Of a stretch of 64,000 nt of DNA, positions 17,516 through 25,980 are shown piece after piece (positions within the stretch are counted from its first letter, which is position 1; every line of letters starts with the position of its first letter). The notes beneath the pieces were generated by a model. That model was given only the letters and a program-made list of their open reading frames with translations, was not told the DNA's origin and did not search any database. A program made the translations under genes and the position numbers. The stretch comes from Salegentibacter sp. Hel_I_6 (GTDB taxonomy: Bacteria; Bacteroidota; Bacteroidia; Flavobacteriales; Flavobacteriaceae), in NCBI RefSeq assembly GCF_000745315.1, contig NZ_JQNQ01000001.1, positions 1,736,001-1,800,000 of the forward strand, written 5' to 3'.

Positions 17516-18664
17516 TTATGCCAGTAATTTAGCCAGTATTTTTAATACCTGGCTTATTTCTTCTTCTGAATTAAAAGCATGCAGGCAAAACCTTAACCTT
17601 TCCCGGCCTTTGTGCACGGTTGGCGAAAGTATTGGCTTTACTTCAAAACCTTCTCTTCTGAGATTTTCAGCTATATTCTTTACTTGTTCGTTCCCCGGAA
17701 TAATACAACTTTGAATCCCAGACTTACTAAAAATGAAATGCTTTTCAAGTCTCAATTTTTCAATTTGATTTCTAAAAAATATAATGTTTTGATGCAACTG
17801 TTGAATTTGCGGAATCCCTTTTTCAAACTCATGGTAAACCGCTAAAATAGTCGCAACCGAATGAGGCGGTAGCGCGGTGGTATAAATAAAACTTCTCGAA
17901 AAATTAACCAGGTAATCTTTTAGGCTTTTGCTTCCCAAAATTACTGCGCCGTGGCATCCAGGCGCCTTTCCAAAAGTATTCAACCGGGCGAAAACCTTAT
18001 CCTGGATTTCCAATTCCTGCACTAAACCCTCACCTTTATCGCTAAAAATACCGGTAGCGTGGGCTTCATCCACAATTAAAAAAGCACCAAATTCTTCTGA
18101 AATTTTAGTGAAGTCTTTCAATGGCGCCATATCACCATCCATAGAAAAAACAGATTCGGTTACGATATAAAGCTCTAAATCATCGGTTTTTTCAATTTTC
18201 GAGAGTTTATTTTGAAGACTTTCGGGATTATTATGATCGAATTTATAAGCTTTGGCGCGACTTATGGCGATCCCGTCTCTTATGGAAGCATGCACAAGTT
18301 CGTCGTAAAGAATAAGATCACCTCTTTTTGGGACCGAAGCAAAAAAACCAATATTCGCATCGTAACCTGAATTATAAATTAATGCAGCTTCAGTTTGATG
18401 AAATTCTGCAAGAAAATTTTCGGTTAAATCATATAGAATATGGTTTCCGGAAAGCAACCTGGAACCAGTGGCACCATTTTGCAGCAGGTTATTCTCTTTT
18501 AAAATTAGATGTGATTGCTGATATATTTTTTTGGAAGAAGCTAATCCCAAATAATCATTAGAAGAAAAATCTATAAGTGAAGAGGTTTTTTTTAAGCTTC
18601 GGAATGCATTTTCCTGCTTTCGCTTTTTTAAACTTTCCGCTAATTTTGAAGGTATGGTTGGCAT
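17516..18664 (-). CDS. bioF: 8-amino-7-oxononanoate synthase BioF
   Basis: A PLP enzyme that condenses pimeloyl-thioester with alanine, the first committed ring-building step of biotin synthesis. The 382-residue protein has VDEAHATG with Asp199 and His202, and the PLP lysine Lys233 (FGKAPGCHGA). It is the first gene of the biotin operon and starts with ATG at 18664. BioF here has the usual length; no bioC/bioH/bioW is near, so the pimeloyl source must be made elsewhere or by the operon's ketoacyl synthase. Confidence 0.94.
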   Translation of the reverse strand: MPTIPSKLAESLKKRKQENAFRSLKKTSSLIDFSSNDYLGLASSKKIYQQSHLILKENNLLQNGATGSRLLSGNHILYDLTENFLAEFHQTEAALIYNSGYDANIGFFASVPKRGDLILYDELVHASIRDGIAISRAKAYKFDHNNPESLQNKLSKIEKTDDLELYIVTESVFSMDGDMAPLKDFTKISEEFGAFLIVDEAHATGIFSDKGEGLVQELEIQDKVFARLNTFGKAPGCHGAVILGSKSLKDYLVNFSRSFIYTTALPPHSVATILAVYHEFEKGIPQIQQLHQNIIFFRNQIEKLRLEKHFIFSKSGIQSCIIPGNEQVKNIAENLRREGFEVKPILSPTVHKGRERLRFCLHAFNSEEEISQVLKILAKLLA

Positions 18665-18802
18665 AAACCAAAATTACGACTTTAGCCTTCAATAAAAATA
18701 AAACTCCAAAAATTTCCTGCTATTGTTGGCCTGAATACTAATTGAATTTTATTGAAAAAAATGCTATTCAGTAATTCCAGGATAATCTTGAAAATTCAAG
18801 AC

Positions 18803-19213
18803 TTACTTTACGAGGTCGTCGCTATCCTGCTTTTTATTTTTTTCAGAAGAATTATCTGCTAAATCGCTCTTTAGAACGTGCGTGCCTTTTTGGTATTTCC
18901 CCTCAAGATCATCTAATACCGAATTTTTCCACATTTTAACCCCCATAAAATAAGATGCTCTCCCAATTAAATGGGCACTTACCGGCGCTGTTAGAAAGAC
19001 AAAAAGGATAATGACAAGAGACCTGGAAGTGGTAGAAAGATCATTAAAAAAGACTGCTGTTCCTACTAAAATTAAACCTACCCCAAGCGTAGCTGCCTTG
19101 GTATTTACCGAAATTCGCATATAGGTATCTGGCATTCTTACCAAACCTATTGCAGAGAGTAGTACAAACAAAGTTCCTAAAGTGACTAATATTACTATAA
19201 TTATTGAACTCAT
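18803..19213 (-). CDS. mrpG: Mrp antiporter subunit G
   Basis: A 136-residue subunit with three membrane helices and the family's RMPDTYMRISVNTKAATLGVGL sequence region (residues 26-47). It is the last gene of the mrp operon and overlaps mrpF by 4 bases. The C-terminal 40 residues are a charged cytoplasmic tail. Confidence 0.93.
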   Translation of the reverse strand: MSSIIIVILVTLGTLFVLLSAIGLVRMPDTYMRISVNTKAATLGVGLILVGTAVFFNDLSTTSRSLVIILFVFLTAPVSAHLIGRASYFMGVKMWKNSVLDDLEGKYQKGTHVLKSDLADNSSEKNKKQDSDDLVK

Positions 19214-19485
19214 TTCTTTTTATTTCGTTTTTCAAGATAATAGGAAAAAGCAACCGTACTTAAAAAAGCAATTAAAGCAAGGATCATGGCTGTATCTAAA
19301 AAAGTAGACCTCCCATTTATAATACTGTAAACTCCTATAATTCCAATACCTGTAGTGATTAAAACGTCTAGCGCAATAATTTTATCTGCAATGCTGGGCC
19401 CTTTCAAGAAACGATAAACAATTAGGAGTACCGAAAAGGCCAGAATTGGTAAAATAATATAATATAAATAGTCTATTAGCGTCAT
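19210..19485 (-). CDS. mrpF: Mrp antiporter subunit F
   Basis: A 91-residue three-helix subunit with GPSIADKIIALDVLI, the MrpF signature containing the conserved Asp in the membrane. It overlaps both neighbours by 4 bases, so translation is coupled. Confidence 0.93.
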   Translation of the reverse strand: MTLIDYLYYIILPILAFSVLLIVYRFLKGPSIADKIIALDVLITTGIGIIGVYSIINGRSTFLDTAMILALIAFLSTVAFSYYLEKRNKKK

Positions 19486-19958
19486 GACAAAATTTCCAAA
19501 ATACGTTTTTCAAATCCGTTTTTAATACCATTTATAAACTCATCCCTATCGGTTATATACATGGAATGTACATAGAGCACTTTTTTATCGTTAGAAACAT
19601 CAAGGCTAAGTGTCCCGGGGGTAAGTGAGATCATATTGGCAAGGAATGTTATTCCAAGGTCACTTTTAATAGTGAGTGGCACTTTTACAATTCCAGGTTT
19701 CATTCTAAATTTAGGGGTAACTATCTCATAAGCAACCTCTAGGTTTGCTTTAAAAAGTTCCCATAAAAAAAAGAAAAAGAAAGCTATTATTCGGGGGATA
19801 ATAGTGAAATAACGAGCATCCTTATCACCTCTTGTAATTACCCATAAGATGAAGAAATTAAGGACAAAACCAAAAATATAGTTTTGGAAACCAAAATCTC
19901 CTGTAAGGGCTACCCATACAAAGGTGAGTAATAAATTAGATACAAACCTGCTCTTCAT
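19482..19958 (-). CDS. mrpE: Mrp antiporter subunit E
   Basis: A 158-residue subunit with two N-terminal membrane helices and the cytoplasmic domain with MISLTPGTLSLDVSND, typical of MrpE. It shares one base with the mrpD stop region and overlaps mrpF by 4 bases. Confidence 0.93.
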   Translation of the reverse strand: MKSRFVSNLLLTFVWVALTGDFGFQNYIFGFVLNFFILWVITRGDKDARYFTIIPRIIAFFFFFLWELFKANLEVAYEIVTPKFRMKPGIVKVPLTIKSDLGITFLANMISLTPGTLSLDVSNDKKVLYVHSMYITDRDEFINGIKNGFEKRILEILS

Positions 19959-21478
19959 TATTCAGATATTTGTGTGTTAAGCACCGCGTCTATATATTGC
20001 TGATTATCCATTAATTCTGATGCAATTCTTGTAGAAAGGGTTTGAATGTGTTCTGCGCCAAAACCTATGTATAATGACACTATACTTAAGAATACTATAG
20101 GTACAATTATTTGAACCCTTTTTATGTTCTTAATTTTATGAAAGTACCTAAACTTAGGCCTTTTCGGAATTTCAGTGGCATCTTTCCAAAAAACTTCTGC
20201 CCATAGTTTCGCAATTACTACCAAGGTAATAAAACTCGCAAAAATAATGGCGGCAAGGCTCCAATAACTTTCAGAATCAAAACTCGCGGTTATAAGTGAT
20301 ATCTTTGGCCAGAATCCCGATAAAGGAGGAATGCCCACCAATGAAAATAACGGGATAAACATTAATAAACTCAGTTTAGGATAATTGGCATAAAAACCTC
20401 CCAGGGCCCGCATACTATTAGATCCTTTAATTCGATAAACTAACCCGCTAATCATAAATAAATTGGTCTTCACCACGATATCGTGAACCAAATAAAAGAT
20501 TGTTCCGGCAATGGCCACCTCTGTAAACATTCCTAAACCAACAATCATATAACCAATATGGCAAATAATCAAATATGAAAAAACCTTCCTGATATTATTT
20601 TGAACCAAGGCTCCTAAAGCCCCGCTAAAAAGTGTAAAAATGGCCAGAACCAGTAAAATTTGATCCAGGAAAACATCGTCAACAAAGATTAGTGTAAAAA
20701 CTCTTACTAAGGCATAAACCCCAACCTTAGTTAACAATCCGCCAAAAATAGCTGAAACTGCCGAGGGCGGTGTATGATATGAAGCCGGCAACCAAAAATA
20801 TAAAGGAAAAATAGCCGATTTAATTCCGAAGCCAATTAGAAACAAAATCGCGGTAATTTCTACTAAAGCCCGGTTCTCTACAGCAGCAACTTTATTAGCG
20901 AGATCTGCCATATTTAGGCTTCCGGTTAAACCATAAAGCACGGCAATGGCGGTTAAGAAAATCATGGAAGCGAGGAAATTCAATGTAAAATATTTAACGG
21001 CACCTTCCAATTGTGCTTTTTCCCCACCTATAGTGATTAATACGAACGAACTAATAATTATAATTTCAAACCAAACATAAAGGTTAAAAATATCCCCGGT
21101 TAGAAAGGCACCGGTGAGACCTAAGAGTAAAAAATGAAATATTGGAAAATACCCAAATCTCAATCGGTCTCCAATTACGGATCCCGAGGAAAATATAGAA
21201 ACTGCCAACCCGGCAATAGAGGTAAGTAAAACCATGGTTATCGCAAAGGTATCAGCAATAAAGGTGATACCAAAAGGAGCCTCCCAACTCCCGGCCTGTA
21301 CTGTTTGCGTACCGTTTTCCCAAATATATGCAAAAACACCTATACTCACTGCGAGGTGAACGATGCTACCAACCATACTTATTACGCGCTGTGCATTGAT
21401 CTTTCTCCAAAAAAACATAAGGAGAATGGCCAATAACAGTTGCAGCAGTAAAGGGTATAATATTAATTGTTGTGTCAT
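19958..21478 (-). CDS. mrpD: Mrp antiporter subunit D
   Basis: A 506-residue antiporter-like subunit homologous to complex I NuoM/N, with about 14 membrane helices. Ion-path residues are visible: the Glu in YVWFEIIIISSFVL, the Lys in FGIKSAIFPLYFWLP and the HTPPSAVSAIFGGLLTKVG broken helix. With MrpA it carries out Na+/H+ exchange. Confidence 0.95.
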   Translation of the reverse strand: MTQQLILYPLLLQLLLAILLMFFWRKINAQRVISMVGSIVHLAVSIGVFAYIWENGTQTVQAGSWEAPFGITFIADTFAITMVLLTSIAGLAVSIFSSGSVIGDRLRFGYFPIFHFLLLGLTGAFLTGDIFNLYVWFEIIIISSFVLITIGGEKAQLEGAVKYFTLNFLASMIFLTAIAVLYGLTGSLNMADLANKVAAVENRALVEITAILFLIGFGIKSAIFPLYFWLPASYHTPPSAVSAIFGGLLTKVGVYALVRVFTLIFVDDVFLDQILLVLAIFTLFSGALGALVQNNIRKVFSYLIICHIGYMIVGLGMFTEVAIAGTIFYLVHDIVVKTNLFMISGLVYRIKGSNSMRALGGFYANYPKLSLLMFIPLFSLVGIPPLSGFWPKISLITASFDSESYWSLAAIIFASFITLVVIAKLWAEVFWKDATEIPKRPKFRYFHKIKNIKRVQIIVPIVFLSIVSLYIGFGAEHIQTLSTRIASELMDNQQYIDAVLNTQISE

Positions 21479-21828
21479 GAATCTTCGTCTGTTGCGTTCA
21501 TTTCGTCCAGATCATCGGTTTTTACTACTTTATGCGCCCTTTTTACAAGGATAATTGCAAAAGATTGTAAACCGAAACTAATTACGATAGCGGTTAATAT
21601 TAAGGCCTGCGGAACAGGATCGGCATAAGCCTCTAAAAATACCTTGGATTCTTCGGGGATAATTGGTGGCGCTCCTTTGGTAATTCTCCCAAGGAGAAAA
21701 ATGAGGAGATTGGCTCCATTCCCCAAAAGAATAATTCCTATTATAAGTTTCACCAAACTCCTTCGCAGCATCATATAAATACCCGCGGCATACAGAATTC
21801 CAATAATTATCGCTAATAGAATTTCCAT
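21475..21828 (-). CDS. mrpC: Mrp antiporter subunit C
   Basis: A 117-residue NuoK-like subunit with three membrane helices, containing GNGANLLIFLLGR and the DPVPQALILTAIVI helix. It overlaps mrpD by 4 bases. Confidence 0.94.
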   Translation of the reverse strand: MEILLAIIIGILYAAGIYMMLRRSLVKLIIGIILLGNGANLLIFLLGRITKGAPPIIPEESKVFLEAYADPVPQALILTAIVISFGLQSFAIILVKRAHKVVKTDDLDEMNATDEDS

Positions 21829-21831
21829 ATA

Positions 21832-22242
21832 TTAAGCTGATTCTGAAATTGTAAAAATTATTGTTAGGGTAACACCAACAACTACAAGGTAAACCCCAAT
21901 ATCAAAAAATAAAGCCGATCCCACATTTCCTATTACAGGAAATGGTTCAGGAAACCAGAGGCCGGTCATAAATGCCTGGTCTAAAATTAACGGAGCCATC
22001 CCACTAAAAAAGGCGAGTGCTAAACCTATAGGCATCAAAAACCCGGGATGAAATCTTAATAATCCCTTGGTGTTTTCGAGTCCGTTGGCAAATGCGTGCA
22101 ATACAAATGCAATTGCAGCAATTAATCCACCTACAAATCCTCCGCCCGGCAAATAATGCCCGCGCAAAAGAATGAATACGGAGAACACCAACAGTACCGG
22201 TAACAGGTAATTAGAAGCTGTTCTTAATATTAAGGTTTTCAT
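21832..22242 (-). CDS. mrpB: Mrp antiporter subunit B
   Basis: A 136-residue four-helix subunit beginning with TASNYLLPVLLVFS and carrying LRGHYLPGGGFVGGL, the MrpB signature. It lies three bases before mrpC. MrpA is long and already includes MrpB-like helices at its C-terminus, as in group 1 mrp operons. Confidence 0.94.
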   Translation of the reverse strand: MKTLILRTASNYLLPVLLVFSVFILLRGHYLPGGGFVGGLIAAIAFVLHAFANGLENTKGLLRFHPGFLMPIGLALAFFSGMAPLILDQAFMTGLWFPEPFPVIGNVGSALFFDIGVYLVVVGVTLTIIFTISESA

Positions 22243-22282
22243 CTATATTCTTTTTACTAACCCATTATAAGGGCTAATTTTT

Positions 22283-24592
22283 TTATTGTGACCTATCGGT
22301 GCTTTTTAATCTTAATTTCAACAAACCGAAAACTCCTATAGCTGCAATAGCCAGTACCGAAATTTCCATAAAAGTATCTGTTCCCCTAAAATCTACAAGG
22401 ATAACATTTACAACATTTTTTCCTTTAGCTAAAACATAGGCATTCTTTGCATAAAAGTCACCAAGTTCGGTATTAGTTGGTTCAGCCAGCACCTGCAATG
22501 CTAATAAACATATTACAGTACCTAAAGCCAGAGACAAAATACCATCTCTAATCCTCATTTTATAATCTGAAAGCGTGAGATATTTAGGCAGACGATACAA
22601 CACTAATACAAATAATATTACGGTTAATGTATCTATGGAAAATTGCGTCATTGCCAAATCTGGAGCACTATAAAAAACGAAAATCAAACAAATAGCAAGA
22701 CCAACAACCCCCATTGCGGCCACAGCTGCGAGCCTGGATTTTGTAAAAACAGTATATAAAACTCCCGCAACTAGTATGAGAACCACTACCACCTCATAAG
22801 ATGTTACTTCAGACAGTTGATTATGATCTATTATCACCCTTGGGTTTCCAAACATTACATACCCAACCAGGGCAACCAAAAACAACACGATCGTTGTCAC
22901 ATAATTCCTTAAATATCCATTCTGAAAAACATTGGTCCAAAATGCCGAAAATAAGCCGAAATAATGCGTCCCTTTTTCTAATATGCTTTTTGGAGAAATA
23001 AACTCCAGTTTACCAATTCGGTTCTCCAGTTTTGCTGAAGGTTTTAAAAAGAAATACAATAGAATTCCCACTGCTATGGTAATACCACTTAAAAGTAAAA
23101 CGGTATTAAACCCATGCCATAAAGCAAGGTGATATTCTGAAGCATCAGCACCTAGAGCTGATACAACCGGTTTCACCAACGACGATTCAATTAGCATTGG
23201 GAATATTCCAAAGAGAATTCCTAAAACTGCCAGGATAATTGCCGGTCCCCACATTAAAAAATCAGGGGCTTTTACATCTTTATGCGCTTCTGGAAGTTTC
23301 CCAACAAAAGGTTTAATTCCTGCGACAAAACCTGCCCAAAGCAATAATATTTTTGTCAGTACAATCGCAATCACGATTATGATGGTAAAAGTTTCAGCGT
23401 GTGTACTGGCCTCGTAAGTAAGTTCTTTTCCAAGGAAACCTATAGAAGGCGGAATCCCCGCACTGGAAATCGCTGCTAAAATACCAGCGATGGCCACCGG
23501 CATCATAATTTTTCGCAGTCCTGCTAATTTTGTCACATCCCGAGTTCCGGTTTGGTGATCTATAATTCCTGTTACAAGAAACAAAGTAGCTTTATATAAA
23601 GCGTGCACTATAATAAAAACCGAAGCAGCAAGAAAAGCATATTTGGTCCCCAACCCGATTAAAAAAACTAAAATCCCTAGGGCCGAAATAGTAGAATAAG
23701 CTAAAACCCCTTTAAGATCGGTTCTAAAAAGGGCGTGTACCGCAGAATAAACCATGGTAATCCCACCTACAATTATTAAAGTGGTATTCCAGAATTCCTG
23801 GTCTCCCAAAACCGGTGTAAAACGCATAAGAAGGTAAATCCCCGCTTTTACCATCGTGGCAGAGTGTAAATAAGTAGAAACCGGAGTTGGTGCTTTCATC
23901 GCACCGGGCAACCAGAAATGAAAAGGAAATTGCGCCGACTTGGTAAATGCAGCCACAAAAATAAAGATCACCGCCAGGATGTAATATTCACTGCCAGCAA
24001 TAGCTTCTTTCATACTTAGCATTTCAGAAATGCTGTAAGTGCCGGTAATACTACCCAGCAACAAAGCTCCTGCTAATAAGAAAAACCCTCCAAAACCGGT
24101 AATTCCTAAAGCGGTTAAAGCCGATTTTCGGGAAGCCGGGTTGGTATTATTAAACCCGATTAAGAAGAATGAACTTATACTGGTTAATTCCCAAAAAACA
24201 AAAAGTGAGATAAGATTGTCTGAAAGCACCAAACCAAGCATGGCTGCCATAAACAAGCTCAGATATCCGTAGAAACGGTCAAGATACTTATGCCCTCTAA
24301 GGTACGATGCGGTATATGCAAAAACCAGGAAACCAATCCCGGTGATCATCAATGAAAAAAGAAGGGAAAGCCCGTCTAACTTAAAACTAAGGTCTACTCC
24401 AAAAGCAGGAACCCATTGGTAAGTTTTAGAAATTATTTCTCCAGAACTTATCTGCGGAATAAAACTTGCAAAATATGCAAAAAGCCCACCCGGAATAAGT
24501 GCGGAAAGAACGGCTAATTTCCCCCTGAAGAACTTTCCTGCGAAAACCAGGAATATTGCGAATAAAAAACCTAATAGTATTGCTGTTAGCAT
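22283..24592 (-). CDS. mrpA: Mrp antiporter subunit A
   Basis: The 769-residue NuoL-like subunit. The N-terminal part has FWELTSISSFFLIGF, TKSAQFPFHFWLPGAM and PTPVSTYLHSATMVKAGIYL, which carry the Glu, Lys and His of the proton path. Near residues 620-680 lies a DUF4040-type segment (SAPDLAMTQFSIDTL), and an MrpB-like segment (TDTFMEISVLAIAA) closes the protein. The complete mrpABCDEFG set gives Na+ (or other cation)/H+ exchange for pH and salt tolerance, and suggests a marine or saline habitat. Confidence 0.95.
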   Translation of the reverse strand: MLTAILLGFLFAIFLVFAGKFFRGKLAVLSALIPGGLFAYFASFIPQISSGEIISKTYQWVPAFGVDLSFKLDGLSLLFSLMITGIGFLVFAYTASYLRGHKYLDRFYGYLSLFMAAMLGLVLSDNLISLFVFWELTSISSFFLIGFNNTNPASRKSALTALGITGFGGFFLLAGALLLGSITGTYSISEMLSMKEAIAGSEYYILAVIFIFVAAFTKSAQFPFHFWLPGAMKAPTPVSTYLHSATMVKAGIYLLMRFTPVLGDQEFWNTTLIIVGGITMVYSAVHALFRTDLKGVLAYSTISALGILVFLIGLGTKYAFLAASVFIIVHALYKATLFLVTGIIDHQTGTRDVTKLAGLRKIMMPVAIAGILAAISSAGIPPSIGFLGKELTYEASTHAETFTIIIVIAIVLTKILLLWAGFVAGIKPFVGKLPEAHKDVKAPDFLMWGPAIILAVLGILFGIFPMLIESSLVKPVVSALGADASEYHLALWHGFNTVLLLSGITIAVGILLYFFLKPSAKLENRIGKLEFISPKSILEKGTHYFGLFSAFWTNVFQNGYLRNYVTTIVLFLVALVGYVMFGNPRVIIDHNQLSEVTSYEVVVVLILVAGVLYTVFTKSRLAAVAAMGVVGLAICLIFVFYSAPDLAMTQFSIDTLTVILFVLVLYRLPKYLTLSDYKMRIRDGILSLALGTVICLLALQVLAEPTNTELGDFYAKNAYVLAKGKNVVNVILVDFRGTDTFMEISVLAIAAIGVFGLLKLRLKSTDRSQ

Positions 24593-24621
24593 ATATTTCC
24601 TCTCAAAAAGTCCGTTCCCCG

Positions 24622-24629
24622 CAAATATA
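24622..24629 (-). promoter_or_regulatory. Bacteroidetes -7 box upstream of mrpA
   Basis: TATATTTG on the minus strand, 30 bases before the mrpA start; a TTTG lies 25 bases further upstream (24655-24658), slightly more than the usual spacing. Confidence 0.5.
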
Positions 24630-24786
24630 AGAGTTATTATTTAAGTTTTACAGTCAAAGCGGCGTTTAACCTCCATAAGGATTCCGATTTAATAGCTTCT
24701 TATTTTAAATCATTATAAAAACCCTGTTTCTCAACAAATTTCTTAAAATGCTGAAATTAATTTATCATTTTTAATTTATAAAATTA

Positions 24787-24834
24787 TTGTTTTTCGATAA
24801 TTTAATGTAGGTTTGTTATTGTTAAACGATAATT
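24787..24834 (+). promoter_or_regulatory. Promoter with flanking direct repeat for the DUF2975/Xre pair
   Basis: TTG (24787-24789) and TAGGTTTG (24808-24815), spacing 18, match the consensus. The octamer CGATAATT occurs on both sides of the -7 box (24795-24802 and 24827-24834), 32 bases apart, about three helical turns, as expected for an operator pair of the downstream Xre regulator. Confidence 0.5.
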
Positions 24835-24842
24835 GTAGAGGA

Positions 24843-25352
24843 ATGGAATCTTCAGAATGGCTTAAAAACATTTTTAGTGTTGCTTATTATTTATTGATTA
24901 TAGGTTGGATACTTTTATTCGGCTTTTTACTTTATGCAATCTTTATTAGTCCAGGCGATATCCTGGAAATATTACACGATGCTGAAGAATTTAAAATCAA
25001 ATCTAAAAATGCACTATACTCCTCTTTAACATATGAATTATTATCAAGTGCAGTTTGGATCTATATTCTGTATTTATTCAAGAATTTAATGAAAGATCTA
25101 ATTTCTGGGCCGTTATTCACGAAGCTTCAAATTGCAAGTTTTAAATTAATTGGTCAATTAATCATTTTAATAACTATTGTTGACGCAATATCCATATTTG
25201 TTTTCAAAGTAATATTTAATGGTCGTTTGGAGTTAAATTTTGATCTTTTCGATTTCTGGTTTGTGATAGGTATAGGCTTATTTCTAATATTTCTATCCCA
25301 AATTTTTAATCAAGCCAGGGTTATGAAAGAAGAAAACGAGTTAACCGTTTAG
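24843..25352 (+). CDS. DUF2975 membrane protein
   Basis: A 169-residue protein with four membrane helices (about residues 9-33, 58-80, 95-118, 134-153) matching the DUF2975 type. Members of this family are usually encoded next to a YozG-like Xre regulator, as here (2 bases apart). The ATG at 24843 follows AGAGGA; the frame could open at a TTG at 24813, but that codon lies within the promoter. Function is unknown; a membrane sensor or partner of the regulator is a guess. Confidence 0.82.
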   Translation: MESSEWLKNIFSVAYYLLIIGWILLFGFLLYAIFISPGDILEILHDAEEFKIKSKNALYSSLTYELLSSAVWIYILYLFKNLMKDLISGPLFTKLQIASFKLIGQLIILITIVDAISIFVFKVIFNGRLELNFDLFDFWFVIGIGLFLIFLSQIFNQARVMKEENELTV

Positions 25353-25354
25353 TT

Positions 25355-25561
25355 ATGCCTATTATTATAAACCTGGATAAAATCCTGGAAGAACGCGGTA
25401 TGAAAAGCAATGAACTTGCTGAAAAAATAGGGATTACCACAGCTAATCTATCTATTTTAAAAACAGGGAAGGCAAAAGCGGTTCGATTTTCTACTTTAGA
25501 TGCTATTTGTGAGGTTTTAGAATGCCAGCCGGGAGATATTTTAGAATACACCAAAAACTAA
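25355..25561 (+). CDS. Xre family transcriptional regulator (YozG-like)
   Basis: A 68-residue protein that is a single Cro/C1-type helix-turn-helix: MKSNELAEKIGITTANLSIL and VRFSTLDAICEVLECQPGDIL. Very short regulators of this type pair with DUF2975 proteins. It begins 2 bases after that gene and probably autoregulates the pair. Confidence 0.9.
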   Translation: MPIIINLDKILEERGMKSNELAEKIGITTANLSILKTGKAKAVRFSTLDAICEVLECQPGDILEYTKN

Positions 25562-25587
25562 AAAAGCCGGGCAATTGCCCGGCTCTT
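25560..25587. terminator. Bidirectional terminator between xre and atpC
   Basis: The 18-base palindrome GCCGGGCAATTGCCCGGC (25566-25583) can form a 7-bp GC-rich stem. The minus strand has a run of six T (complement of 25560-25565), so it suits the atp transcript best; the plus side has only CTCTTCTTATTTT. Confidence 0.8.
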
Positions 25588-25608
25588 CTTATTTTAAATT
25601 TCCTGAAA

Positions 25609-25902
25609 TTAATCAGCCAGTATAATGGCTTTATTGTCTTTCATTTCTAACACACCACCTTTAATGGTATAATAAAGAATGTTGCTGTTTGCAGAGTCTT
25701 TTCTAAAATCTTCAGAAAGCTCATCGTCTAATTCTTTATTAGAGGCCGCAAGTTGAATTTTAACTTCCCCTTCAACCAATGTAGAAACTATAGGCGCGTG
25801 ATTGTTAAGCATTTGAAATTCCCCGTCGTGACCGGGAACCTTTAACGCATCAACATCAGCTTTAAAAACTACAGCTTCAGGAGTTACTATTTCTAAGTAC
25901 AT
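25609..25902 (-). CDS. atpC: F1 ATP synthase epsilon subunit
   Basis: A 97-residue epsilon subunit comprising the beta-sandwich domain (VPGHDGEFQMLNNHAPIVSTL) but lacking the C-terminal helical hairpin of about 40 residues that inhibits ATP hydrolysis in E. coli. Short epsilon subunits are usual in Bacteroidota. It follows atpD by 78 bases. Confidence 0.94.
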   Translation of the reverse strand: MYLEIVTPEAVVFKADVDALKVPGHDGEFQMLNNHAPIVSTLVEGEVKIQLAASNKELDDELSEDFRKDSANSNILYYTIKGGVLEMKDNKAIILAD

Positions 25903-25980
25903 ATTTTTTAGTTTGTGTTTACAACATTCAGCAAAAAATATTTACTGAATACTGCTCACTGACCATTGTTTACTTTTTAA

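Noticed and set aside
18669..18676. TAATTTTG box just before bioF
   Set aside because: It ends 5 bases before the ATG, too close for a normal leader, has no -33 partner, and such boxes are expected by chance many times in AT-rich DNA.
24843..25561. DUF2975/Xre as a toxin-antitoxin pair
   Set aside because: The first protein has four membrane helices and no toxin motif; the pair matches a known regulator/membrane protein arrangement.
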